Source: Sphingomonas sp. Leaf412
Lineage (GTDB): Bacteria > Pseudomonadota > Alphaproteobacteria > Sphingomonadales > Sphingomonadaceae
DNA length: 64,000 nucleotides
Direction: 5' to 3'
NCBI RefSeq assembly: GCF_001425405.1
Contig: NZ_LMQP01000002.1
Coordinates: 522,907 to 586,906 of the forward strand
Under the pieces are notes generated by a model. It worked only from the letters and a program-made list of their open reading frames with translations, searched no databases and was not told the origin of the DNA. How positions within the stretch are numbered: position 1 is the stretch's first letter; every line of letters starts with the position of its first letter. Both the position numbers and the translations under genes were made by a program. This document shows positions 16,780-25,366 of the stretch, piece by piece.

Positions 16780-17535
16780 TCAGTGCCCGGCCGACAGGAT
16801 CGGTGCCGCGACCATCCAGAGCGCCATCGCCACCATCATCACGTTCTCGGTGAGAGACAGGAACCCGAGCGGCACGTTGCTGTCACCGCCTACGCAGGCG
16901 CATTTCAGTTCGCGCCTGTCCACGTAGACGGCCTTTATCACCGACGCTGCACCGATCGCCCCGATCACCAGCGCGATCGGAACAGACAGCCAAGTCAGCA
17001 CGCCGGCCCCCATCAGCACGCCCGCCAGCCCCTCGGCGTAGGGATAGACGTAGGAATACGGCACCCAGCGTTTGGCCAGCAGGTCGTAGTTGAGGAACAT
17101 CGTCGCAAACTTCTCGACGTTCTGGAGCTTCAGCAGCGCCAGCACGCACATCGAGAACGCGATGAACCACTCGCCTGCGCGCACCGTAAGCGGCGTGCCG
17201 AAGGCGGCCAGGCTGGCGGCAAGCGCCATCAGCCCCGTCATCGCGAAGACGACGATCACGGGGCGGTAGGTCACGGCCTGGGGGTCGGGCACGGACTTGC
17301 CGAAGAAGCGACGCAGGTCGTCGTAGCCGCCGATCCGCTCGCCGCCGATGAAGGTCTGCGGCGTGGTCTTCACGCCATGCTCCGCCTTGAACGCGTTGGT
17401 TTCTTCGCGCGTGCGCAGCCAATGGTCCTCGACGTCGTAGCCCTGCCGCTGGAGCAAGTCCTTCGCCTTCAGCCCGAACGGGCACGTGTGGGTGGGCATC
17501 ACCATGCGGTGGAGCACCGCCTTCTTCGTCGCCAT
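16780..17535 (-). CDS. Glutaredoxin-MauE/DoxX-like fusion membrane protein, 251 aa
   Basis: Residues 1-80 are a glutaredoxin domain with a single-cysteine site THTCPFGLKAKDLL and the cis-Pro/substrate loops KTTPQTFIGGERIGGYDDL. The rest has four to five membrane helices of the MauE/DoxX type, ending with a conserved CACVGGDSNVPLGFLSLTE. Such fusions are found in alphaproteobacterial heavy-metal and mercury regions and probably carry electrons or thiols across the membrane. The start ATG 17535 has GGAGAAGACGAG before it. It is divergent from a MerR regulator that likely controls it. Confidence 0.85.
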   Translation of the reverse strand: MATKKAVLHRMVMPTHTCPFGLKAKDLLQRQGYDVEDHWLRTREETNAFKAEHGVKTTPQTFIGGERIGGYDDLRRFFGKSVPDPQAVTYRPVIVVFAMTGLMALAASLAAFGTPLTVRAGEWFIAFSMCVLALLKLQNVEKFATMFLNYDLLAKRWVPYSYVYPYAEGLAGVLMGAGVLTWLSVPIALVIGAIGAASVIKAVYVDRRELKCACVGGDSNVPLGFLSLTENVMMVAMALWMVAAPILSAGH

Positions 17536-17562
17536 CTCGTCTTCTCCGATCCTAGATCGGGT

Positions 17563-17572
17563 CCCATATGGG
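17563..17572. promoter_or_regulatory. Palindrome in the glutaredoxin-merR intergenic region
   Basis: CCCATATGGG lies in the 73-bp space between the divergent genes and is flanked by direct GGTCC elements (GGGTCCCATATGGGGTCC). It is the only clear symmetric element there and is the best candidate operator for the adjacent MerR-type regulator. Confidence 0.5.
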
Positions 17573-17608
17573 GTCCGTACCATGGTCCGGGGTCAAGACG
17601 TGGCAGAC

Positions 17609-18007
17609 ATGACGATCGCGAAACTTGCAGCGGAAGGCGGTGTCGGCGTGGAGACGATCCGCTTCTACCAGCGCCGCGGCCTGATCCACACCCCGAAGAA
17701 ACCGCAGCGCGCCGGGACTGCAGGCGGTATCCGCCGCTACGGCCAAGACGACGTGCGGCAGCTGCACTTCATCCGGTCAGCCAAGGCGGCAGGCTTCACG
17801 CTGGAGCAAATCGGCGAGCTTCTGGCCCTCGACGCCACGGACGATCGGGCACGAGCGCGCGAACTTGCCGGCGAGCGGCTGAAGGCGCTGGACGAGAAGA
17901 TCGCCGAACTGGATCGAGCCCGGGCTGCGCTTCGGCGCCTTGCTCATGAATGCGGCAGCGGCAGCGCGGGACCCTGTCCGATACTCACGGCGTTCGACGC
18001 CGCGTGA
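17609..18007 (+). CDS. MerR-family regulator (MerR/mercuric-type)
   Basis: A 132-residue regulator: MTIAKLAAEGGVGVETIRFY, QRRGLIHTPKKPQRAGTAGG, RRYGQDDVRQLHFIRSAKAA, then a dimer helix and the tail HECGSGSAGPCPILTAFDAA. The Cys pair CGSGSAGPC corresponds to the metal-binding loop of MerR; the third MerR cysteine (usually before the dimer helix) is absent. The start at 17609 is preferred over 17582 because it gives the usual MerR N-terminus. It is divergent from the glutaredoxin-MauE gene. It probably senses Hg, Cd or Pb. Confidence 0.85.
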   Translation: MTIAKLAAEGGVGVETIRFYQRRGLIHTPKKPQRAGTAGGIRRYGQDDVRQLHFIRSAKAAGFTLEQIGELLALDATDDRARARELAGERLKALDEKIAELDRARAALRRLAHECGSGSAGPCPILTAFDAA

Positions 18008-18364
18008 TCAGTCGGCGCGCATGCGGCACCCCCTCGATGCGCGTCATCTAGACTCGCGACACGCACTACTCTGCCGAAAGGCGCAATTGACGTCATCCAG
18101 CAGATCGGTGGCAGTAAGGGCCAATTGCAGACGTTCAGTGGCACCTACCCGTTTCTGGAAAGCTGCCGTTCGTTCACCGAAGTTGCGCGCCATGGTTCGA
18201 GCTCTGTCTAGATAATGCACAGGGATCGCGAAGGCGAGCGTTCCACAGTCCGGCTTGATCGGTGATCGACAGAACCGTACCGGGCGAACCCGCATGACGA
18301 GGCGCAACGTGCCGGAGGTGCTCAGTACCTTCACGGCGTCGCCAACCGCGCGTAATATCCGCTC
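18008..18364. other. Non-coding stretch, about 360 bp
   Basis: No gene is supported. A 96-codon minus-strand frame (18044-18334) has no motif or convincing start context. The region separates the metal genes from a SIR2-domain gene and presumably holds its promoter. Confidence 0.5.
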
Positions 18365-19429
18365 ATGTTCAGGCAGAAGACGACAATCGTGGTAGGGGCT
18401 GGTGCCAGCTGCGAGCTTGGACTGCCTTCAGGCGACGGGCTCAAGGAGCAGATCGTTAGCCTGCTGCGGCCCACCAACGATAACGCCTACGGCTTCGCGG
18501 ATCCGGCCCTCCAGCAGGCGATGAAGGCGCTGGTCAGCCCAGACGTGACCTCATTCCAGAGCACGTTGCGCCCCTTCAAAGCGGCCGCACAACGCATCCT
18601 TCGTGGCCTCCCCTTGGCGCTGTCAATCGACAACTTCCTGCATTCGCATCAGGACGACCCCCATGTCGTTGACCTCGGGAAGCTTTGTATCGCGATCTGC
18701 ATCCTGCGCGCCGAACGCTCGTCCCACCTATTCAAGCGACGGAACATCTACGTACTGGTCGAAGATCACAACGAGCCGCGAGAGGCATCCACGCATGGCG
18801 AGGAGCTGGCGAAAACTTGGTACCCCGCCTTCGCGCGCCTTCTTATGTCCGGCGTCCAGAGAAATAACATTAAGGAGGCGTTCGAAAACGTCCGTTTTGT
18901 CATCTTCAACTACGATCGGTGCCTCGAGCATTTTCTCTGGATGGCGTTACAAGACTATTTCGACGTAGACGGCGAAGTGGCTGCCGAGGTGCTGGAGGGC
19001 GTCCAGTTCACCCATCCCTACGGATCGCTCGGCGTTTTGCCTTGGCGCGGCAGGAGCGATGCCAACCTGCCGCTCGGAGGCACGGACAGCGTGGACCATT
19101 GGAAGGTCGGGAAGAGACTGCAAACGTTCACCGAAAGCGTCCGCAGCAAGGTAGCTCAAAACGTGGTTGAGGCCGTGCACAGCGCGGATACGCTGCTCGT
19201 CCTCGGCTTCGGCTATCTCGACCAGAATTTGCAGCTCCTGCGGCCGCAGATGAACGGCAACGCGCAGCGGGCGATCAGCACCGCCTATGGCGTGTCCGAG
19301 CCCGACCAGCGCATCGTTAGGCAGGCCCTGCTCACACTTGGCAACCAGACTCCGGACTTGACCTACCTAGAACAAGGATCGTGCAGAGAGCTGTTCGAGC
19401 ACTTCCGGCTGATGCTTAGCTTGTCGTGA
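18365..19429 (+). CDS. SIR2-like domain protein, 354 aa (possible NADase defence effector)
   Basis: The N-terminus FRQKTTIVVGAGASCELGLP carries the GAGAS nucleotide-binding loop of SIR2-like proteins; FVIFNYDRCLEHF, FTHPYGSLG and LLVLGFGYLDQNLQ are the later motifs seen in bacterial SIR2_2 proteins. In known anti-phage systems (ThsA, DSR, SIR2-APAZ) this domain destroys NAD+ after phage sensing. This gene stands alone, with non-coding DNA on both sides, and has no obvious sensor domain beyond the SIR2 fold. The function here is inferred. Confidence 0.8.
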   Translation: MFRQKTTIVVGAGASCELGLPSGDGLKEQIVSLLRPTNDNAYGFADPALQQAMKALVSPDVTSFQSTLRPFKAAAQRILRGLPLALSIDNFLHSHQDDPHVVDLGKLCIAICILRAERSSHLFKRRNIYVLVEDHNEPREASTHGEELAKTWYPAFARLLMSGVQRNNIKEAFENVRFVIFNYDRCLEHFLWMALQDYFDVDGEVAAEVLEGVQFTHPYGSLGVLPWRGRSDANLPLGGTDSVDHWKVGKRLQTFTESVRSKVAQNVVEAVHSADTLLVLGFGYLDQNLQLLRPQMNGNAQRAISTAYGVSEPDQRIVRQALLTLGNQTPDLTYLEQGSCRELFEHFRLMLSLS

Positions 19430-19751
19430 GAGGCTTGCAGCCGAACTTCACTACTCGCGACAAATCCTCACCTGAGAGACACTCAAGCGACGTGCGCGAT
19501 GGAAAAGCGAGATCGGCAGGCAGACCCACTTCCGGCCACTCACACCCTCCATTTCGCTGCCCGATACCTGCCGCTCGTTCATGTGAGCGGCCCGACCGCT
19601 TGAGCGTGTGCTACCAGCACCCTGGAATGGCTGAGATTGGGGACATTGCTGCCCGGCCGGTTTCGGGAGCGCTGACACGGATAGCTGCCACTCGCCGTGC
19701 CCTCGGGTGTCCCGAAAACGATGGTATTTTGGGATTATGGAAGTGGCTCGG
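19430..19751. other. Non-coding stretch, about 320 bp
   Basis: No supported gene. The stretch lies between the SIR2 gene and the convergent cytochrome c gene. I see no clear hairpin terminator. Confidence 0.5.
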
Positions 19752-20234
19752 TTAGCCGGTTCCACCTGAAACATCGGGAGCCACCTTGGGGTCGGGGTCC
19801 TGCGCCTTGCCGGTTGCGGGTGCCGCCTTCTGATGCGGCATGGCGGTGAGATAGGCGACGATTGCGTCGACGTCCTTCTCGGCCACCGGCGCCTTATACA
19901 CCTCGCGCATCTTGGTGACGGTCGCCTTCCACTGAGCCGCCGATAGCGCAGGCTGGGTCAGCGCCATACTGGCCGAGTGGCATGAGGTGCAGTTGGCGTT
20001 GATGACGTCGGCGTGCGGACCATCGGGATAGCTCGCGTCGTCGACCGGCAGGTCGACGCTGGTCGAGGTAAGCGAGAAGCCGCGGGCCGACACGCTGACG
20101 GGGGGCGCCGGCTCGGACGTCTCGGAGATCGGGGCAGACGCCTTGCGGCTGCTCGGCGCACCTATCGAGATGAGGATGATACCGGTCAGGCCGATCAGGC
20201 CAGCGGCCATGATGCCGGGAGACGGGGTCTTCAT
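19752..20234 (-). CDS. c-type cytochrome subunit of a sulfite dehydrogenase (SorB-like)
   Basis: A 160-residue secreted or membrane-anchored monohaem cytochrome c: an N-terminal hydrophobic segment (MAAGLIGLTGIILISIGA), one CxxCH site (NANCTSCHSASMAL) and a likely distal Met ligand in AYLTAMPHQ. It directly follows the molybdenum sulfite oxidase gene on the same strand (12-bp gap), the order of sorAB, so it should take electrons from sulfite oxidation in the periplasm. GAGGAGCGAG precedes the ATG. Confidence 0.88.
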   Translation of the reverse strand: MKTPSPGIMAAGLIGLTGIILISIGAPSSRKASAPISETSEPAPPVSVSARGFSLTSTSVDLPVDDASYPDGPHADVINANCTSCHSASMALTQPALSAAQWKATVTKMREVYKAPVAEKDVDAIVAYLTAMPHQKAAPATGKAQDPDPKVAPDVSGGTG

Positions 20235-20246
20235 GCTACTCGCTCC

Positions 20247-21482
20247 TCAGGCCGCAATGATGGTGGTGGTTTCGATGTTGCCGCGCATGAACCCGCCGGG
20301 GTTCCAGATCGGCTTCATCGGCTGGGCGACACCGTTGGCGTTCCAGCAGCGCACCATGATGGGGTTGGGACCGCGCCTAAGCGGCACGCGACCATCCCAG
20401 CGCCGGAAGCTATACTTGCCCTCGTCCGCTCCGAGCGTCGTCCTGTACCAAGTGCGGCCACCATCGGATGAGACATCGACCTTGGCGACGCCGCAGTCGC
20501 CGCCCATCGCGATCCCGCCAACCGGGATGGACGCTTCATAGGCGATCGCCTGGCCATCCGGCAGGCTGGTCATCCAGCTGCGCGGGATCATGCGATTGAT
20601 CGGCACGGTCGGGAAGTCCTTGGCACCGGGCGCGACATTCGCGCCGGGTGTAGCCGGTATCTTGTAGGCCTTGGCCATCCAATACTGGTCGTCAGGGCCG
20701 GGCAGTACCTCGATCGCGTTCAGCATCTTGACCCAGTAGGTCGAATACCAGCCCGGGACGATCAGCCGGCAGGGAAAGCCGTTGAGGAGCGGCAGCTGCT
20801 CGCCGTTCATGCCGAAGGCGATCATCACTTCGCCGTCGCGGGCATGGTCGATGTCGAGCGCCTTCTCGAAGTCAGGGGCGCCCGTCACAACCGGCTGATC
20901 GAGCGCGCCGAAGCGCACCTGTACCGCGCCTGCCTTGACCCCCGCGAGGTCCAGCACGTCGCGCAGGCGCACGCCGAGCCATTTGGCATTGCCCATCGCG
21001 CCGTTGCCCCATTGCGCGCCGGCGACACGCGGCTGGAACAACCCACGGCTGTTGCCCGAGCACTGATTGACCGCTGCCATCTCGACGCGCGGCAGGCGCA
21101 GCAGTTGGGCAAGGCTGATCGACAGCGGTCTGTTGACGTGGCCGAAGACCTTGAGGCGAAAGCTCTCGACGTCGATCGAGGTCGGGATGTCGGCCCAGTG
21201 CCAGCGGACGAAGAACTGGTCGTTGGGCGTGAACACCGACTTGTCGAACACGTCCATCGGCGTCTCCAACAGCGGAGGATGGATGCGTTGGAGGATCATG
21301 CTGCCCTTGCCAGGAAAGGCGCTGGTCATCGGCCGCTCGGCATTGCCGCCAGGCAGCTTCAGGTCGACGAGCTGCTGCGCCAGCGCAGGTGCTGCGGCAA
21401 GGCCGGCGGTGCCGAGCGCCGTACGCCTGAGAAAGCGGCGACGGCTGGTTTCACTCGCCAGCGCGGCGTCAAAATTGTCCAT
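20247..21482 (-). CDS. Periplasmic molybdopterin sulfite oxidase (SorA-like)
   Basis: A 411-residue protein with a Tat signal (SRRRFLRRTALGTAGLAAAP). The Mo-ligand cysteine is in AAVNQCSGNSRGLFQPRV, followed by GNAKWLGVRLRDVLDLAGV and GFPCRLIVPGWYSTYWVKML, which are sulfite oxidase family motifs, and a C-terminal Mo-co dimerisation domain (DVSSDGGRTWYRTTLG). It oxidises sulfite to sulfate and passes electrons to the adjacent cytochrome c. The ATG at 21482 has AGGAGAGC upstream; a longer open frame extending to 22319 is a shadow of the transporter gene. Confidence 0.92.
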   Translation of the reverse strand: MDNFDAALASETSRRRFLRRTALGTAGLAAAPALAQQLVDLKLPGGNAERPMTSAFPGKGSMILQRIHPPLLETPMDVFDKSVFTPNDQFFVRWHWADIPTSIDVESFRLKVFGHVNRPLSISLAQLLRLPRVEMAAVNQCSGNSRGLFQPRVAGAQWGNGAMGNAKWLGVRLRDVLDLAGVKAGAVQVRFGALDQPVVTGAPDFEKALDIDHARDGEVMIAFGMNGEQLPLLNGFPCRLIVPGWYSTYWVKMLNAIEVLPGPDDQYWMAKAYKIPATPGANVAPGAKDFPTVPINRMIPRSWMTSLPDGQAIAYEASIPVGGIAMGGDCGVAKVDVSSDGGRTWYRTTLGADEGKYSFRRWDGRVPLRRGPNPIMVRCWNANGVAQPMKPIWNPGGFMRGNIETTTIIAA

Positions 21483-21571
21483 GACAAGGCTCTCCTGTGG
21501 CCAGCCACGCTGGCGGATCGAAGGGGCGTTCTGCAAGTGATCGGACCGACTGATCCGATCATCAGGGTGGA

Positions 21572-22723
21572 TCAGTTCGGGGTAGCGATGCAGGGCGAGA
21601 CGAACAGGTTGCCGCGCCATGCTCCGGCGAGCGTCTTGGCACCGACCAGCAGCCACATCGCCGCGAGCGCGATCGTCAGCACCGTGCCGACGATACCGAA
21701 GAAGCCGAGGTTCAGCGTCGTACCGAGGCGGAAGGTGGCGACGGTGTAGACGCCGAGCGGGAAGGTATAGCCCCACCAGCCAAGGTTGAATGGGACGCCG
21801 GCGCGCCAGTAGCGGATGGTGATGAGCGTCGCGAGCGCCAGCCACCACAGGCCGAAACCCCACAGGCAGAGCCCGGCGACGACGCCGATCCCTTGCGCGA
21901 CGGTACCGACACCGACCAGCCCGTGCGCCGCGAGGATCGCCGGCGCATCCGCCCCAAGCACCAGCATACCCAGCGCCCCGGTGCCGATCGGCCCCAGCGC
22001 GAGCCAGGAGGATGCCGCCATGCTCTCGTGCGGGAGCTTGTGGAGCGCCATGCGCAGGATCAGAATAGCGAGGATGCCAAACGCGACCGGCACCGAATAG
22101 GCCCACAGCACATACGAGGTCGCGAGCGTCACGATCTGCGCGTGGGGATCGGTCAGATGCGGAGCGAGTAGCCCGCCGCTGGCACCCGCCACTTCCGCTG
22201 CGACGACCGGCAGCAGCCATACCGCGGTCATGCCGTCCAGGCTGTGCTCGTGGCGGGTAAACATCAGGTAGGGGATCAACACGCCGCAGGCGAGCGACAT
22301 GGCGACGTCGATCCACCACAGGACGTGTGCGACCGGCACGATGCCGTTACCGAATCGCGCGATCCCGAAGGCGAGACATCCGTTGATGATCGTCGCCAGG
22401 CCCATCGGGATGGTCCCGATGAACATCGACACGGTGTTGTGGCCGAAGATGCGCCGTGCCTCATGCCCGAACATCGCCCAGCGCGCGCCATAGAGACCGG
22501 CGAACAGGATGAAGAGCGCGATGTTGAAGAACCACAACACCTCGCCAATCGGTTTGAGCGCGGGGCCGATGCCGGGCACCTGCGGCAGCGCGAGAGCGAG
22601 GATGCCGGTGCCCATGGTCGCGGCAAACCAGTTGGGTGTGAACTGGCGGATCATCTCGCGCGGGTGATCGAGCCTGCTTAGCGGCTTGAGGCCGGTCAGG
22701 GCCGAAGGTGCGTCGGCAGTCAT
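21572..22723 (-). CDS. TDT/SLAC1-family transporter, probable sulfite exporter
   Basis: A 383-residue membrane protein with about ten helices, starting MTADAPSALTGLKPLSRLDH. IRQFTPNWFAATMGTGILAL matches the first helix of the TehA/Mae1/SSU1 (TDT) family, and later segments (GTIPMGLATIINGCLAFGIA) fit too. Family members export sulfite, malate or other anions. The position between sulfite oxidases and a LysR gene favours sulfite. Its ATG overlaps the LysR stop (ATGA), so it is expressed with the regulator. Confidence 0.88.
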   Translation of the reverse strand: MTADAPSALTGLKPLSRLDHPREMIRQFTPNWFAATMGTGILALALPQVPGIGPALKPIGEVLWFFNIALFILFAGLYGARWAMFGHEARRIFGHNTVSMFIGTIPMGLATIINGCLAFGIARFGNGIVPVAHVLWWIDVAMSLACGVLIPYLMFTRHEHSLDGMTAVWLLPVVAAEVAGASGGLLAPHLTDPHAQIVTLATSYVLWAYSVPVAFGILAILILRMALHKLPHESMAASSWLALGPIGTGALGMLVLGADAPAILAAHGLVGVGTVAQGIGVVAGLCLWGFGLWWLALATLITIRYWRAGVPFNLGWWGYTFPLGVYTVATFRLGTTLNLGFFGIVGTVLTIALAAMWLLVGAKTLAGAWRGNLFVSPCIATPN

Positions 22724-23592
22724 GCGACCTGCTCCTTGATGAGGTCCGTCAGCGCGTCGGCCGCGCGGGTGCGATAGCGTTCCTTGTGGCGCAGCGCGTG
22801 GAAGGCGCGATCGGGTAACTCAAGCGCCAGCTCGACCAGATCGCCGGCCTTGAGCGCGCGTGCGACGACCAATCGCGACAACACAGCGACGCCGGCACCG
22901 GCCTCGACCGCGGTACGCACCGCCTCGTTGGACGGCAGCGTCATCGCTACCGTCAGCTGGGCCGGATCAAACCCGCGCGTTCGCAGCACGTCCTCGAAGG
23001 TCGAGCGCGTGCCCGAACCCTGCTCGCGGACGATCCAGCGTGCAGCGCGAAGCCAGTCCTCGTCGACACGCTCGGCGTCCCTGCGTCCGACCAGCACCAT
23101 CGGATCGCGTCCGACTTCCCAATGCGCCAGCGCTGGTTCGTCCACTTCGCCTTCAACGAAACCGAGTTCCGCCGCTCCGCTAAGGACCTGCGCTGCCGCG
23201 CCTTCGGTGTTGTCGATCGCCAGCTCGACCGCGATCTGCGGGTGGCGCTCGTGGAAGGCGGCAAGCCTTGCGGGCAACCAGTAGCTTGCGATCGTCTGGC
23301 TGGCGACGATCCGCAACGAACCACGGGCAAGCCCGGCATAGTCCGCCAGCATCGTCTCGGCATGCGCTGCCCGCCCCAGCACCGCGCGCGCTTCCTCCAG
23401 AAAGCCGCGGCCCGCTTCGGTCAGCTGGATGCCACGCCCGACGCGGTGAAACAGAGGAACCCCGTAGCGCGCTTCGAGGGCCGCGACCGCGCCGGAGGCA
23501 GCGGACTGCGTGACGTTCAGCACCTCTGCTGCCTTGGTGACGTGTTCGCGCTCGGCGACACCGACGAAGATTCTGAGCTGCTCCAGGGTCAT
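22720..23592 (-). CDS. LysR-family regulator of the sulfite genes
   Basis: A 290-residue LTTR: MTLEQLRIFVGVAEREHVTK, AAEVLNVTQSAASGAVAALE (HTH) and LFHRVGRGIQLTEAGRGFLE, followed by an effector domain. The helix-turn-helix and domain resemble CysL/CbbR-type LTTRs that act on sulfur or sulfite metabolism. The start at 23592 is the normal LysR N-terminus. It is divergent from the second sulfite oxidase (146-bp gap) and overlaps the exporter by four bases, so it can control both directions. Confidence 0.9.
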   Translation of the reverse strand: MTLEQLRIFVGVAEREHVTKAAEVLNVTQSAASGAVAALEARYGVPLFHRVGRGIQLTEAGRGFLEEARAVLGRAAHAETMLADYAGLARGSLRIVASQTIASYWLPARLAAFHERHPQIAVELAIDNTEGAAAQVLSGAAELGFVEGEVDEPALAHWEVGRDPMVLVGRRDAERVDEDWLRAARWIVREQGSGTRSTFEDVLRTRGFDPAQLTVAMTLPSNEAVRTAVEAGAGVAVLSRLVVARALKAGDLVELALELPDRAFHALRHKERYRTRAADALTDLIKEQVA

Positions 23593-23738
23593 GCAGCTTG
23601 TATCGCGGAAACTGATCGATACGACCAACCGTTTGATCTGTTTGTTCCAATCTGGATATCGGAACGATTGGTAATCCTTCGTCTGCGATAGTCTTGAAGG
23701 CTTGAAGCGATCCGCGCGCTTGCGGCGTTGGTTCGTCC

Positions 23739-24806
23739 ATGACTGATATGATCGAGCGCAAATCCGATCCCTACAACGCCGAGCCGACGCCCGGCGCGCT
23801 GATCGAGCGGTTCCTGACGCCGCAGGCGCTGTTCTACGTGCGCAGCCATGGTGCAGTGCCCGATCTGCCTGCCGATCACCGGATCGAAGTGAGCGGGACG
23901 GGCATGGCGAGCCGCTCCTTCTCGGTGGAGGAACTGAAAAGCGCGTTGGCCACGCGGACGGTGACGGCAGTTCTCCAGTGCGCCGGCAACCGGCGCACGG
24001 ATCTCCAGCAGGTCGCTAAAACGTCCGGCGACCCCTGGGACGTGGGCGCGATCGGCAATGCGGAATGGACCGGCGTACGACTGTCCGACGTACTGGATGC
24101 CGTCGGTGCGCCGAATGCGTCCGACCTGTTCGTGGCGTTCACCGGCGCGGACGAGGTGGACGTCGAAGGCGAGGAAGCATTGTTCGGGGTCTCGATCGCC
24201 ATGGACAAGGCGCGGCAACCCGACGTCCTTATTGCCTGGGCGATGAACGGCGAGCCGCTGACGCCCGAACACGGCGCACCGCTCCGCATGGTGGTGCCGG
24301 GCTATGCCGGGGTGCGGAGCGCCAAATGGCTGACACGGATCGAGGTGCGCGAGACGCCATCCGACGCACCGATCCAGGCGCACGACTACAAGCTCTTTCC
24401 TGCCGATGTGACGAGCGACACCGTCGACTGGAGCCAGGGTCTGACCATCAATGCCATGCCGCTCAACGCCGCGATCTGCGTGCCCGGCTCTGGCGAAAGC
24501 CTGCCGGCCGGGGAGGTGCGGATCGAGGGCTATGCCATCGCCTATGATCGCCGCGTCTCTCGGGTCGAAGTGTCGGTAAACGGTGGTCGCGACTGGCAAC
24601 AGGCGACGTTCACCGATGATCCGGAGGCGCACTGGGGTTGGCGGCGCTGGACCCTCGACGCCACGCTCGCCAAGGGGCGCCAGCACCTTGTCGTGCGCGC
24701 CTTCGACGAGACTGGACAGGGTCAGCCCGAGCGGCCGGATACGGTGTGGAACTTCGCCGGCTATCTGTGCACCGCCTGGCATCATGTGCACGTGCTGGTC
24801 GAATGA
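23739..24806 (+). CDS. Second molybdopterin sulfite oxidase, without Tat signal
   Basis: A 355-residue member of the sulfite oxidase family: the Mo-ligand Cys is in VTAVLQCAGNRRTDL, then GNAEWTGVRLSDVLDAVGA, LRMVVPGYAGVRSAKWLTRI, and a C-terminal Mo-co dimerisation domain (VEVSVNGGRDWQQATF, WGWRRWTLDA). It is closer to the eukaryotic/plant layout than the SorA-like gene at 20247. No signal peptide is seen, so it probably acts in the cytoplasm. The start may be 23739 or 23748. It overlaps the MgtC-like gene by ATGA. Confidence 0.9.
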   Translation: MTDMIERKSDPYNAEPTPGALIERFLTPQALFYVRSHGAVPDLPADHRIEVSGTGMASRSFSVEELKSALATRTVTAVLQCAGNRRTDLQQVAKTSGDPWDVGAIGNAEWTGVRLSDVLDAVGAPNASDLFVAFTGADEVDVEGEEALFGVSIAMDKARQPDVLIAWAMNGEPLTPEHGAPLRMVVPGYAGVRSAKWLTRIEVRETPSDAPIQAHDYKLFPADVTSDTVDWSQGLTINAMPLNAAICVPGSGESLPAGEVRIEGYAIAYDRRVSRVEVSVNGGRDWQQATFTDDPEAHWGWRRWTLDATLAKGRQHLVVRAFDETGQGQPERPDTVWNFAGYLCTAWHHVHVLVE

Positions 24807-25315
24807 TCGAAGCATCAGCGGCATCGGACCTCGGCTTCTGGATCGATGCGATCGGGCGGCTGGTGGTGGCGACCGCGGCTGGGATGGTGCTCGGCTGGGA
24901 ACGCTCGCGCGAGAACCGGCAGATCATGGGATTGCGAACGCTGGGTCTGGTCGGTCTGGCGAGCTGCATCGCCGTGCAGGCGATCGTGCACAGTGGCTTG
25001 CCGAACGTAAACGCCGATGCCGCAGGACGGGCGATGCAGGGCATTCTGTCCGGCGTCGGCTTCATCGGTGCCGGCGCGGTGCTGCGGGTCGGCCAGGGTC
25101 AGGAAGTGCATGGATTGGCGACCGCCGCGTGCATCTGGGTCACGGCCACGATCGGCGCGGCAGCAGGGTTGGCGGTGTGGCCGCTCATCATCGGCGGGTT
25201 GAGCCTTGCGATGCTCGTACTGTTCGCGGGCGCTCCGCTCGAACGTCGCATTCGCGAGCGGGCCAGGCTGACTCCGGCAGAGGCCGACCGGAAGGATGCC
25301 GAGCGCAAGCCGTGA
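24803..25315 (+). CDS. MgtC/SapB-family membrane protein
   Basis: A 170-residue protein with four to five hydrophobic helices. LGWERSRENRQIMGLRTLGL, GILSGVGFIGAGAVLR and GLATAACIWVTATIGAAAGL are the MgtC signature stretches. MgtC proteins modulate membrane ATPase activity or magnesium homeostasis. It starts within the stop of the sulfite oxidase (ATGA) and is thus an unexpected member of that operon. The C-terminal tail is short and charged, without the ACT-like domain of longer MgtCs. Confidence 0.88.
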   Translation: MIEASAASDLGFWIDAIGRLVVATAAGMVLGWERSRENRQIMGLRTLGLVGLASCIAVQAIVHSGLPNVNADAAGRAMQGILSGVGFIGAGAVLRVGQGQEVHGLATAACIWVTATIGAAAGLAVWPLIIGGLSLAMLVLFAGAPLERRIRERARLTPAEADRKDAERKP

Positions 25316-25366
25316 TCCCGCTGGTCCGCCCAGTGCCTGTCGGCGCTAAGAAGCGGCCAGGCGCTA

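Noticed and set aside
18044..18334. 96-codon minus-strand ORF near the SIR2 gene
   Set aside because: No Shine-Dalgarno, no motif and a composition typical of random high-GC frames.
20247..22319. 690-codon frame joining upstream sequence to the SorA-like protein
   Set aside because: The N-terminal part is an alternate frame of the TDT transporter. The Tat signal and Shine-Dalgarno place the real start at 21482.
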